Positions 9,711-17,725 of a DNA stretch of 64,000 bases are shown in pieces. The DNA is from Rhizobium sp. SSA_523 (GTDB taxonomy: Bacteria > Pseudomonadota > Alphaproteobacteria > Rhizobiales > Rhizobiaceae), in contig NZ_CP129382.1 of assembly GCF_030435705.1 (NCBI RefSeq), forward strand, positions 3,094,501-3,158,500, written 5' to 3'. A program made the position numbers and the translations under genes. The notes below the pieces were generated by a model. That model was not told the DNA's origin, ran no database searches, and worked only from the letters and a program-made list of their open reading frames with translations. How positions within the stretch are numbered: the stretch's first letter is position 1; each line of letters opens with the position of its first letter.

Positions 9711-9725
9711 TTCTATCGTTTAGAA
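9711..9725. promoter_or_regulatory. Candidate LysR-type binding site
   Basis: TTCTA-N5-TAGAA is an inverted repeat with the T-N11-A form of LysR regulator sites. It ends 2 bp before the LysR start codon in the divergent intergenic region, where it could autoregulate lysR and act on the aldo/keto reductase. Confidence 0.45.
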
Positions 9726-9727
9726 CA

Positions 9728-10618
9728 ATGAACAGGATCCAACTTTCGCAACTTGCCGTGCTGGCGGTCGTGGCCGAGCATCGGAGCTTCCGCAAGGCAG
9801 CGGCCGATCTCGCCATTGCACCGTCTGCCGTCAGCCATGCGGTTTCGGCGCTGGAGGAGAGCCTCGGCGTCCGGCTGCTGCAGCGGACAACCCGCAGTGT
9901 AGCACCCACGGAGGAAGGTCAGCAGCTGATTGCGACGCTGGGACCTGCTCTCTCGGAGATTTCCTCCGTACTCGATGCCTTAGCGGATCGGCGGGAAAGG
10001 CCGGCGGGACCCTTGCGGCTGACCATGCCGCAACTGGCCGCCGATGAGCTTATACTGCCGCGCCTGGCCGATTTCTTGTCTCTTTACCCGGAGATCGAGC
10101 TGGATCTTCGCACGGAGGATCGGTTTGAAGATATTGTCGAACGCGGGCGCGATGCCGGCTTAAGGCTCGGGGAGCATTTGGAGGCGGACATGATCGCCGT
10201 GAGAGCAAGCGGCCCCTGGCGCGGGGCCATTGTGGGATCGCCGGCTTATCTAAAACAGGTCGCGCCGCCGCAGCACCCGCGTGACCTGATGCAGCATCGC
10301 TGCATTCGTCGCCGGTTTTCCAGCGGCACCATCTACCGCTGGGAACTGGAGAACAAGGGCAAGCCGCTGGTGGTCGATGTGACAGGCCCGCTGATCCTTT
10401 CCGACCAGACCATGATGCGGCGTGCTGCTCTCGATGGTGTGGGCCTCGCCTTTCTCTTTGACCGCCGTGTAGAGGAGGATATCGCGGCCGGCCGCCTGGT
10501 GCGCGTACTGGACGATTGGTGCCCACCTTTCGACGGCTTCTATATCTATTACCCATCGCGACGGCAGATGCGGCCGCCGCTCCGGGCCTTCGTCGATTTC
10601 TTTCGCTTTCGTGGATGA
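9728..10618 (+). CDS. LysR-family transcriptional regulator
   Basis: The 296-aa product opens with a winged HTH (residues about 3-62; FRKAAADLAIAPSAVSHAVSALEESLGVRLLQRTTRSVAPTEEG as separate landmarks) followed by a substrate-binding effector domain (about 90-292). It resembles the group of LysR proteins that sit divergent to oxidoreductases and sense small electrophiles or aromatic compounds. The ATG at 9728 is chosen because the HTH starts immediately after it. The stop abuts the stop of the convergent GNAT gene. Confidence 0.92.
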   Translation: MNRIQLSQLAVLAVVAEHRSFRKAAADLAIAPSAVSHAVSALEESLGVRLLQRTTRSVAPTEEGQQLIATLGPALSEISSVLDALADRRERPAGPLRLTMPQLAADELILPRLADFLSLYPEIELDLRTEDRFEDIVERGRDAGLRLGEHLEADMIAVRASGPWRGAIVGSPAYLKQVAPPQHPRDLMQHRCIRRRFSSGTIYRWELENKGKPLVVDVTGPLILSDQTMMRRAALDGVGLAFLFDRRVEEDIAAGRLVRVLDDWCPPFDGFYIYYPSRRQMRPPLRAFVDFFRFRG

Positions 10619-11107
10619 TCAGCCGAATTTGATGCGATACCGGACATGGCCGTCAGACGGCACGAAACTGTCGTACAGTCTGCGTGCCGTCGCATTGCCT
10701 TCGTCCGTATGCCAGTAGAGGCGCGACCAGCCGTTCTTGCGCGATAGCGCCACGAGATCCTCCATCAGGGCGCGGCCGATACCCCGTCCCCGGAACCGCT
10801 CGTCGAGGAAGAGATCCTCCAGATAGCAATCCGGCGTCTTGACCCAGGTGGAATCGTGAAAATGATGGATGGCAAAGCCAGCCAGCCGGCCCTCCACCTC
10901 CGCAACCCGCATGGCCACGCGCGAGGCGGGATCGAGAATGCGTGCCCAGGTGTGGTCGGTGACATCCTTGGTCAGCGTAACCTTGTAAAAGGCAAGGTAA
11001 TCGGCCCAGAGCTGCCGCCAGCCTGCTTCGTCCTCGGCGCGGGCGTCGCGAATGACCAGCGCCTTGCTCTCGGTCCCACTTGTGGCCCCACTTATTGCCC
11101 CACTCAT
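10619..11107 (-). CDS. GNAT-family N-acetyltransferase
   Basis: The 162-aa product has the GNAT fold: LVIRDARAEDEAGWRQLWADY at the start, LEDLFLDERFRGRGIGRALM as the acetyl-CoA pyrophosphate-binding motif A (R/Q-x-x-G-x-G/A), and WHTDEGNATARRLYDSF as motif B. The start overlaps the stop of the upstream aldo/keto reductase gene by 4 bp (ATGA), which indicates translational coupling. The first 15 residues (MSGAISGATSGTESK) are low complexity. The substrate is unknown. Confidence 0.88.
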   Translation of the reverse strand: MSGAISGATSGTESKALVIRDARAEDEAGWRQLWADYLAFYKVTLTKDVTDHTWARILDPASRVAMRVAEVEGRLAGFAIHHFHDSTWVKTPDCYLEDLFLDERFRGRGIGRALMEDLVALSRKNGWSRLYWHTDEGNATARRLYDSFVPSDGHVRYRIKFG

Positions 11108-12054
11108 GCCCCGGCCTCGTTCAGCCGCTGCATCTGCGCCTCGCTCAGCGTCAGGGTTCCGGCTGCCAGCATGGCGTCCAGTTGCGAGAGCGAGGTCGCG
11201 GATGCGATCGGAGCCGTAATTCCGGGGCGGGCAGCCACCCAGGCAATGGCGATCGAAGCGAGGCTGGCCCCGGTTTCGCTGGCCACCGCATCCAGGGCGG
11301 CAAGGATACGGTGACCCTTCTCATCCAGGTAGCCGCCGACACGATAGGCGCGCGCTGCCCCTTGCGTGTCTTCCGCCTTGCGATATTTCCCGGTCAGGAA
11401 ACCTGCGGCCAGGGCATAATAGCTGATGACGCCGATCTCCTCGGCGATGCAGAGCTCGGCGAGCTCGCCTTCGAACCGGTCGCGAGTATAGAGATTATAT
11501 TCCGGCTGCAGTACGTCATAGCGCGGCAGGCCATTGCTGCCGGCGGCCTCGAGCGATGCCCGCAATTGAGCGGCATCGTAATTGGAGCAGCCGATCGCGC
11601 GCACCTTGCCGGCCTGTTTCAGACGATCGAAAGCTTCCAGCGTTTCCTCGATGGCAATATCCGGATCGGGTTTGTGCGCGAGGTAGAGATCCACATAATC
11701 CGTCCCCAGCCGCGTGAGCGAAGCATCGATGGCCTTTTCGATCCAGGCTTTCGACAGCCCGGTTTTTTCGCCGCGATTGTCGAAGCCGACTTTCGTCACG
11801 ATCACTGCCTTGTCGCGCGGGACGGTGCCACGCTTCAGCCAGCGGCCGATGACAGTCTCACTCTCCCCGCCCTGATGGCCGTCGACCCAGGCGGAATAGA
11901 CATCGGCCGTATCGATGCAGTTGAAGCCCGCCTCGAAGAAACGGTCGAGCAGATCGAAGGAGGTCTTCTCATCCGCGGTCCAGCCGAAGACATTGCCGCC
12001 GAACACGACGGGAGCGATGGATAGGCCGGTGCGGCCAAGGGGACGCTTGTCCAT
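11104..12054 (-). CDS. Aldo/keto reductase
   Basis: The 316-aa product is a second aldo/keto reductase, of the YghZ/AKR-B type starting MDKRPLGRTGLSIAPVVFGGNVFGW. The catalytic residues are D48, Y53 (IDTADVYSAW), K88 (IVTKVGFD) and H127 (LYLAHKPD); the NADP(H)-binding end contains ITAPIASATSLSQLDA. The ATG at 12054 is preferred over ATGs at 12060 and 12087 because AGAGG stands 7 bp before it. It is the first gene of a two-gene unit with the GNAT gene. It shows only distant similarity to the reductase at 8589-9584. Confidence 0.9.
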   Translation of the reverse strand: MDKRPLGRTGLSIAPVVFGGNVFGWTADEKTSFDLLDRFFEAGFNCIDTADVYSAWVDGHQGGESETVIGRWLKRGTVPRDKAVIVTKVGFDNRGEKTGLSKAWIEKAIDASLTRLGTDYVDLYLAHKPDPDIAIEETLEAFDRLKQAGKVRAIGCSNYDAAQLRASLEAAGSNGLPRYDVLQPEYNLYTRDRFEGELAELCIAEEIGVISYYALAAGFLTGKYRKAEDTQGAARAYRVGGYLDEKGHRILAALDAVASETGASLASIAIAWVAARPGITAPIASATSLSQLDAMLAAGTLTLSEAQMQRLNEAGA

Positions 12055-12156
12055 AGTCATACCTCTTGCTTTGTCAGACGCCAGCATATGGGGCGAAGCT
12101 AGCGATGCAACAGGCTTGGCACCAATCTATTTGCGTGATGGATGGATCAGCCAGGA

Positions 12157-13134
12157 TCAGCCAGCCGCGCGATGCTGGCTGGGGGGCTCGCCGTGATGGC
12201 GGCGCCAGATCCGGCGCAAATGCCGTGAGGAGGAAAAACCCGCGCGCTCGGCCACCGATTCGAGATCGAGCCGCGACTGGCTGATGATGTCGCGCGCCAA
12301 GGTGATCCGCATAAGATTGACGTAATCGATCAGCGACATCCCCGCATGCTCGCGAAACAGGCGCGACAGGTGTCGCTCGCTCAAATGGCCGAGGCCGGCA
12401 AGCCGCGACACGGACCAGTCGACCGCCGGGTCGGCCATGATGGCGTCCTGCACCGCATGGATGGCCGGATGCACATGATTGCGGCCGGACAACCAGGGAG
12501 AAATTTGCGGGTCGTCGCCGCTGCGCCGAAGGTAAATGACCATCTTGCGCGCGGCGGCGAGAGAAACAGGCGCCGAGGTCATCCGCGCGACGATATGCAG
12601 CATCAGGTCGATGCCGGTGGAAATGCCGGCGCTGGAAAAGACCGGCCCGTCTTCGACATAGAGCCGGTTCTCAAGCACGGTCGCCGTCGGCGCAAGGCGG
12701 CTCAGCTCGGCAAGGCAATCGGCATGGGTGGTGCAGCGGCGCCCTTCCAGCAATCCGGCGGCGGCCACCAGAAGCGCACCGGAGCAGATGCTGATGATCG
12801 TCGTATCGGCACGCACGACGCGCCGCATCCAGTCGGCAAGCGACAATCGTTCGGCATCAACCGGCTGCCGGTCCGCGGTGGCGGAGGCCGCTCCCGAAAC
12901 GATCAGCAGCGCCTTTTCGGGCAGTCTGTTCGGCAAAGGCAAAAGCCCGTCTAGCGACAGGCCGATCGAACTCGTCTGCCGTGGCGCGGTGGACACATAG
13001 CGATAGTCGAAAAACAGCTCGTCCTGATGCTGATTGGCATAGCGCAGGACCTCCATCGGCCCTGCAATATCCAGGAGCAAGGCGTGCGGAGGGATGACCA
13101 TGACGACCGGGACGATAATGGGTCTCGCATTCAT
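12157..13134 (-). CDS. GlxA-family AraC-type transcriptional regulator
   Basis: The 325-aa product joins an N-terminal DJ-1/PfpI-like domain (about residues 8-180; LLDIAGPMEVLRYANQ, and the nucleophile-elbow-like SICSGALLVAAAGLL) to a C-terminal AraC/XylS double HTH (about 220-320; LSERHLSRLFREHAGMSLIDYVN, VAERAGFSSSRHLRRIWRRHHG). Proteins of this form regulate catabolic or detoxification genes. It lies 18 bp after the isochorismatase-like hydrolase on the same strand and is probably co-transcribed with it. Confidence 0.92.
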   Translation of the reverse strand: MNARPIIVPVVMVIPPHALLLDIAGPMEVLRYANQHQDELFFDYRYVSTAPRQTSSIGLSLDGLLPLPNRLPEKALLIVSGAASATADRQPVDAERLSLADWMRRVVRADTTIISICSGALLVAAAGLLEGRRCTTHADCLAELSRLAPTATVLENRLYVEDGPVFSSAGISTGIDLMLHIVARMTSAPVSLAAARKMVIYLRRSGDDPQISPWLSGRNHVHPAIHAVQDAIMADPAVDWSVSRLAGLGHLSERHLSRLFREHAGMSLIDYVNLMRITLARDIISQSRLDLESVAERAGFSSSRHLRRIWRRHHGEPPSQHRAAG

Positions 13135-13152
13135 GCAGGTCGCCTCCGTTTC

Positions 13153-13707
13153 TCAAGCCGCCTGGCGTACCGGCTCGATCGCGTCCTCGACAGTTGCGAT
13201 CCGGGCAAAGCGGTCCTTCAGCACCATGGCCGTATGCCGGCGGATCTGCGCGGGCGTATGCGAAATTCCGTCCGCATCGGTCATCGTGAAGGTCAGCGTC
13301 GCCTCGGCCACATAGGTGACAGCAAAACCGAGATCCGAGGCGTGGCGGGTGGTGGTCTCGCAGCATTGTTCGGTGCGGATGCCCGAAATGATCAGCCGGC
13401 TGATCCCCTTGGCCGTCAGCCAGACATCGAGGCCCGAGCCGACGAGAGCCGAGTGGCGGTGCTTTTCGAAGATGGCGTCCGGCTCGATGCGCAGACCCTC
13501 CAGGGTGCGGACATGGCCGCTATCCTTGGAGAAGGGGCCGGACTCTTCGACATGGAAGATCTGAACAACTGGAATTCCTGCCGCCACGGCCTTGTCGATC
13601 AGCGCCTGCTGCTTCTCGAGATACGGGATAAGGTCCGCGTCCTCCCAGTAAGGACGGTGGCGGAAGGATTCTTGCACATCGATGACGACGAGGGCGGTAT
13701 CGGACAT
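13153..13707 (-). CDS. Isochorismatase-family cysteine hydrolase
   Basis: The 184-aa product has the isochorismatase-like hydrolase core with the catalytic triad D10 (VVIDVQESF), K82 (FEKHRHSAL) and C115 (IRTEQCCETTTRHA). Family members hydrolyse amides, carbamates or isochorismate; this one is closest in form to the nicotinamidase-like/ YcaC-like single-domain enzymes. It is followed 18 bp later by the GlxA-type regulator, a frequent pairing in proteobacteria. Substrate unknown. Confidence 0.9.
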   Translation of the reverse strand: MSDTALVVIDVQESFRHRPYWEDADLIPYLEKQQALIDKAVAAGIPVVQIFHVEESGPFSKDSGHVRTLEGLRIEPDAIFEKHRHSALVGSGLDVWLTAKGISRLIISGIRTEQCCETTTRHASDLGFAVTYVAEATLTFTMTDADGISHTPAQIRRHTAMVLKDRFARIATVEDAIEPVRQAA

Positions 13708-13825
13708 TTTCGGCTCTCCGGAGTTGACAATGTAGCCGCAGCATAGCCCCTACTACCAGCTGCAAAAGCACCGCAACGGACGAAGAGCGGACCTTTTCGG
13801 CCATCTGCTTACCGGCTCCGCTCGC

Positions 13826-14683
13826 TCATCGGGTGCTGCCGGCCTGGACCTTCTGGCTGATCCAGACGCTGGCAAGAACCACGACGACCCCGGTGATCTG
13901 GAGCGCGTCGAGCGACTGGCCGAGCAGGGTCCAGCCGAGCAGCACGGCGACAAGCGGGCTCAGGAAGCCGAGCGCCGACACGGCCGCCGGCTCCAGCCGG
14001 GAAAGGCCACGAAACCACAGAATATAGGTGAGCGCTGCCCCGATCAGGCCGAGATAGGCGAAACCGAGGAGGTTGGGCAGGGTGAGCGGCGGCAGAGCAG
14101 GTTCGAGCGCGAGGGCAAAGGGCAGAAGCAGCAGGCCTCCCGCCGTCAGTTGCCAGGCGGTGAAGGTAAGCGGCGAAACCGGGGGGGTCCATTTGCGGCT
14201 CAGCACCGTGCCGGCCGCCATGGCCGCCGCGCCGGCCAATCCGGCCACCACGCCGATCGGATCGAGCGCCGCATTCGGCGTCAGCACCAGAAGAGCGACA
14301 CCTGCCATGCCGGCAAGGCCGCCGGCCACGGAAAGAAGCCGCACCGGGGCGGCAAGCAAGAGGCGGGCAAGCACGAGGACGATCAGCGGCTGGATAGCAC
14401 CGACGGTTGCCGCCACGCCGCCCGGCAGCCGATAGGCGGACACGAAGAGGCAGGCCCAGAACAGCGAGAAGTTGAGGGCGCCGAGAATGAGGCTTTTCCA
14501 CCACCAGGCGCCGTGAGGCATACGGCGCACGATAAGCAGCAGAAGCAGGCCGGCCGGCAGAGCGCGCAGGGCGGCCACCGTCAGCGGCAGGCCAGGCGGC
14601 AGCAATTGGGTTGTGACGATATAGGTGGAGCCCCAGATGGCGGGTGCAAGCGCGGTTAGCGCGGTGTCGGTTAGGCGGCTCAT
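13826..14683 (-). CDS. EamA/DMT-superfamily transporter
   Basis: The 285-aa product has ten predicted membrane helices in two EamA repeats (about residues 8-135 and 145-280), with WGSTYIVTTQLLPPGLPLTVAALRALPAGL at the first repeat as separate landmarks and WFRGLSRLEPAAVSALGFLSPLVAVLLG in the second. Such proteins are inner-membrane exporters of metabolites or amino acids. It is divergent from a MarR gene, with two identical palindromes between them, so it is probably the transporter repressed by that MarR protein. Confidence 0.9.
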   Translation of the reverse strand: MSRLTDTALTALAPAIWGSTYIVTTQLLPPGLPLTVAALRALPAGLLLLLIVRRMPHGAWWWKSLILGALNFSLFWACLFVSAYRLPGGVAATVGAIQPLIVLVLARLLLAAPVRLLSVAGGLAGMAGVALLVLTPNAALDPIGVVAGLAGAAAMAAGTVLSRKWTPPVSPLTFTAWQLTAGGLLLLPFALALEPALPPLTLPNLLGFAYLGLIGAALTYILWFRGLSRLEPAAVSALGFLSPLVAVLLGWTLLGQSLDALQITGVVVVLASVWISQKVQAGSTR

Positions 14684-14696
14684 GGCACGGCTCCAT

Positions 14697-14716
14697 TTAT
14701 CTTGACGTCAAGATAA
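14697..14716. promoter_or_regulatory. MarR operator 1
   Basis: TTATCTTGACGTCAAGATAA is a perfect 20-bp palindrome in the eamA-marR intergenic region. It shares a 16-bp core with a second site 26 bp away (centre to centre). Confidence 0.7.
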
Positions 14717-14724
14717 TCGCCGAA

Positions 14725-14740
14725 ATCTTGACGTCAAGAT
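14725..14740. promoter_or_regulatory. MarR operator 2
   Basis: ATCTTGACGTCAAGAT is a perfect 16-bp palindrome identical to the core of the first site. It ends 22 bp before the MarR start codon. Confidence 0.7.
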
Positions 14741-14762
14741 AAATTCTTGGCTAGGATGCGGA

Positions 14763-15248
14763 ATGGATCACGTGACACGCATTCTGGAGCAATGGCATCG
14801 GGAGCGCCCGGACCTCGATGTGGAGCCAATGGGGCTTCTCGGCCGGTTTGCGCGGCTGCACACGCGGCTGTCGCGCGAGATCGAGGCTGTGCTCGTCCGC
14901 CACGGTCTCAACCGGGCCAGTTTCGATGTGCTGGCGACGCTGCGCCGCGCCGGAGCGCCCTTCCACCTGTCGCCCGGCGATCTCCTGGCAGCGACCATGG
15001 TCACCTCCGGCACGATGACGAACCGCATCGACCAGCTGGAAAAGCAGAAACTGGTGGCGCGGCTGCCGAACCCTGAGGATGGCCGCAGTGTGTTGATCGG
15101 CCTCACCGATGCGGGGCTTGCGCTCATCGACCAGGCAGTGACCGATCATGTCGCCAATCAGCATCGCCTCACAGCCATGCTGGAGCGTGAGGAGTTCGAG
15201 CAATTGGATGCACTCCTGGCGGCCTATCTGGAGCGGATCGACCGCTAG
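14763..15248 (+). CDS. MarR-family transcriptional regulator
   Basis: The 161-aa product is a full-length MarR winged-helix protein: helix-turn-helix LSPGDLLAATMVTSGTMTNRIDQLEKQKLVARLPNPEDGRSVLIGLTDAG spans roughly residues 77-126, flanked by dimerisation helices. The motif DGRSVLIGLT is the wing. It is divergent from an EamA exporter, the common repressor-transporter arrangement, and the two palindromes between them are the obvious binding sites. The ligand is unknown. Confidence 0.92.
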   Translation: MDHVTRILEQWHRERPDLDVEPMGLLGRFARLHTRLSREIEAVLVRHGLNRASFDVLATLRRAGAPFHLSPGDLLAATMVTSGTMTNRIDQLEKQKLVARLPNPEDGRSVLIGLTDAGLALIDQAVTDHVANQHRLTAMLEREEFEQLDALLAAYLERIDR

Positions 15249-15275
15249 GTGCCACGGGGTCCTTCACGGCGAAGG

Positions 15276-15872
15276 TCAGAGCCGCTCCACCAGACGGCGT
15301 ACACGCGCCAGATGCGCCGAGCGCTTCTGTGCGCTCGCGCGGTCCATGTCGTGCAGGGCCAGCATCCTGAAATCAACGTTCTTGGCGCAGAAAGCCGCAA
15401 TACCGCGTTTGAGCAGGCGCCGGACGGGGTCGCCCATATAGAGCTTCACCACCCACCAGGGGGAACCGGTCGTGGTCAAGGCGTAGAAATGGCGGATATT
15501 GCCGAGCGCCGGGCGGATGCGTCCGCCTGCGGGATCGAGATGAAACGCCACGCCTGGTGCAAAGATGCGGTCGAAGAAGCCCTTGAGTATGGCCGGGAAG
15601 TTGAACCACCATTGGGGAAAGACGAGGATCAGCCCGTCGGCGGCCTGCAGCCGTTCGATGATCGGATCGACGGCGCTCGTATCACACCGCGGCTCGAAAT
15701 AGGTTTGACGCTCGCTGGTCGAAAGGCGCGGATCGAAATCCTCGCGATACAGGTCGAGCAGATCGGCTGCATGGCCCTTTTCGCGGAGCGTTTCGACCAC
15801 AAGTCCCGCCACCGCGGCAGCAAAGCTGTCCGGTAGCGGATGCGCAAGAACGATGAGAAAGCGCAGGGTCAT
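15276..15872 (-). CDS. NAD(P)H-dependent oxidoreductase, flavodoxin-like fold
   Basis: The 198-aa product has the flavodoxin_2 fold of NAD(P)H:quinone oxidoreductases (KefF/MdaB/NQO1 type): LIVLAHPLPDSFAAAV for FMN/FAD phosphate, FPQWWFNFPAILKGFFDRIF, and TTTGSPWW as the second flavin loop. Such enzymes reduce quinones by two electrons. It stands between a convergent MarR gene and xseA; the 75-bp gap to xseA holds no strong promoter or terminator, so xseA may be upstream in the same transcript. Confidence 0.88.
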   Translation of the reverse strand: MTLRFLIVLAHPLPDSFAAAVAGLVVETLREKGHAADLLDLYREDFDPRLSTSERQTYFEPRCDTSAVDPIIERLQAADGLILVFPQWWFNFPAILKGFFDRIFAPGVAFHLDPAGGRIRPALGNIRHFYALTTTGSPWWVVKLYMGDPVRRLLKRGIAAFCAKNVDFRMLALHDMDRASAQKRSAHLARVRRLVERL

Positions 15873-15955
15873 CGGTCAGAACAAGCGTGCGGGTTGGATC
15901 GAAGTCATTCGTCAAAACAAAAGCATAAGGCAAACAAAGCGCATCGGTCAGAACA
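15870..15955. repeat. Pair of identical 14-bp direct repeats
   Basis: CATCGGTCAGAACA occurs at 15870-15883 and again at 15942-15955. One copy overlaps the start codon of the oxidoreductase and the other overlaps the xseA stop codon. The A-rich DNA between them contains a degenerate copy (TTCGTCAAAACA). Confidence 0.6.
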
Positions 15956-17570
15956 GGGTTCCCTGTTTCGGGCCGTCTTCCGGGCCTTGTTCCGGCGCGG
16001 ATTTCGGCGTGCGTTTGCGCGGCGTCAATGCCGCCGCCGGTCCCATTGCCACCGCCGGTTCCGAGCCCTCGCCGGCGGTCGCCGCCACGCGGCCATCGGC
16101 AAATTCGATGGAGAGAGCCTGGCCGGTTGCGATGGCCGAAGCCCGCGTCAAGGGCTGGTCATCCTCGCCGCGGATCACGGCGAAACCACGCTTCAGCACG
16201 TTCTTGTAGGAGAGCGATTGCAAGACGCGGTCCTGTGCCGCAAGCGTTGCCCGGTGCCGCGCCATGGCGTGGCGGATCGCCGTATCCGCCTGCCGCGAGA
16301 GCGCCGCCGTATGTTGCCTCTCGCGGCCGATATGGCCCGAAAGACGCTGCGGTAGGCCGGATAATTGCGCGTGAGCCCGGTCGATCCGCCCGCGGGCGCC
16401 GAGCAATTGGCGCTCCAGGCAGCGATCCTTGCGCAGAACCTGCTCGGCAAGATGGCGCCGGCGCTCGCCGATGCGGTTGGTCAGAATATCCAGGCGAAGT
16501 CCGGCGGAGGCGCGCTCGAATTGCCGGCGCTTGGTAATCGCCGTGCGCTCCAGCCCGCGACCGAGACCGGCGGCGGCCTCGTCGAAACGGCGCCGCGGAA
16601 GCGCAAGCAACTGGTCGAGCGAGGGCAGCGCCCGCACCAGGGCGCGCAGGTTCTGCCGACGATGATCCATCTGGCGCGATGCGCAGCCGCGCAGGCGTGC
16701 GGAAAGAGCGGCAAGCTGCGCATCCAGTTCCGCCTTTACCGGAACGGCCATTTCGGCCGCACCGGTCGGCGTCGGCGCCCGCATATCGGCCGCGTGGTCG
16801 ATCAGCGTCCAATCGGTTTCGTGACCCACCGCGGAAATCAGCGGAATGGCGCTTTCGGCGGCCGCCCGCACCACGGCCTCGTCGTTGAAGCTCCAGAGAT
16901 CCTCAAGGCTGCCGCCGCCACGGGCGACGATCAGCACATCCGGTCGCCGCACGGGACCGAGCGGATCAAGCGCATTGAAGCCGGAAATGGCATTTGCCAC
17001 CTCGTCGCCGGATCCTTCCCCCTGAACCTTGACCGGCCACACGATCACATGCACGGGGAATCGGTCGGAGATGCGGTGCAGGATATCGCGGATCACGGCG
17101 CCGGTGGGCGAGGTGACGACGCCGATCACCTTTGGCAGGAAGGGCAGGGCCCGTTTGCGGGCGGGATCGAACAGGCCTTCGGCGGCAAGCTTGCGCTTGC
17201 GCTCCTCGATCAGCGCCATCAGCGCGCCGGCACCTGCCGGCTCCAGTGTCTCGATGACGATCTGGTATTTGGAGGAGCCGGGAAAGGTGGTGACCTTGCC
17301 GGTGGCAATCACCTCCATGCCCTCTTCCGGGCGGAATTTCAGCTTGGAGAACGAGCCTTTCCAGATCACCGCATCGATGCGCGCCCGATCATCCTTGAGC
17401 GAGAAATAGGCATGGCCGGATGAATGGGGACCGCGATAGCCGGAAATTTCCCCGCGGACCCGCACATGGTCAAAGGCGGTCTCGACCGTGCGCTTGATCG
17501 AGCCGGACAGTTCCGACACCGACAATTCGGCAAGGTTGGTCTGCGTCTCGCTGAAAAAAGGCCTGTTCAT
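15948..17570 (-). CDS. xseA: Exodeoxyribonuclease VII large subunit
   Basis: The 540-aa product has the N-terminal OB-fold nucleic-acid-binding domain (about residues 10-110; [28 protein letters not shown] region), the catalytic core (about 130-330; [65 protein letters not shown] as landmarks) and a long coiled-coil C-terminal region (about 270-450). ExoVII degrades single-stranded DNA together with XseB. The protein is longer than the roughly 455-aa enterobacterial form owing to a basic, low-complexity C-terminus, as usual in rhizobia. xseB is not nearby. Confidence 0.96.
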   Translation of the reverse strand: MNRPFFSETQTNLAELSVSELSGSIKRTVETAFDHVRVRGEISGYRGPHSSGHAYFSLKDDRARIDAVIWKGSFSKLKFRPEEGMEVIATGKVTTFPGSSKYQIVIETLEPAGAGALMALIEERKRKLAAEGLFDPARKRALPFLPKVIGVVTSPTGAVIRDILHRISDRFPVHVIVWPVKVQGEGSGDEVANAISGFNALDPLGPVRRPDVLIVARGGGSLEDLWSFNDEAVVRAAAESAIPLISAVGHETDWTLIDHAADMRAPTPTGAAEMAVPVKAELDAQLAALSARLRGCASRQMDHRRQNLRALVRALPSLDQLLALPRRRFDEAAAGLGRGLERTAITKRRQFERASAGLRLDILTNRIGERRRHLAEQVLRKDRCLERQLLGARGRIDRAHAQLSGLPQRLSGHIGRERQHTAALSRQADTAIRHAMARHRATLAAQDRVLQSLSYKNVLKRGFAVIRGEDDQPLTRASAIATGQALSIEFADGRVAATAGEGSEPAVAMGPAAALTPRKRTPKSAPEQGPEDGPKQGTLF

Positions 17571-17725
17571 GTGCCCGTTCTAGCGGATTTTTCGCAAGCT
17601 TTCACCCTGCCTCGGACTTAAAAAAAGCATGGCGCGCATGCAGGCCCGCGCGGTCGCAGGTTAGTGGTTCGACATTTGCTCTGAGAGCGTCCGGCGGGAG
17701 GGAAACAAACGTCAAGTTCGTTCCA

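Noticed and set aside
17640..17725. A tRNA-like GTGGTTCGAC segment
   Set aside because: No cloverleaf or acceptor stem can be drawn around it; it is ordinary intergenic sequence.
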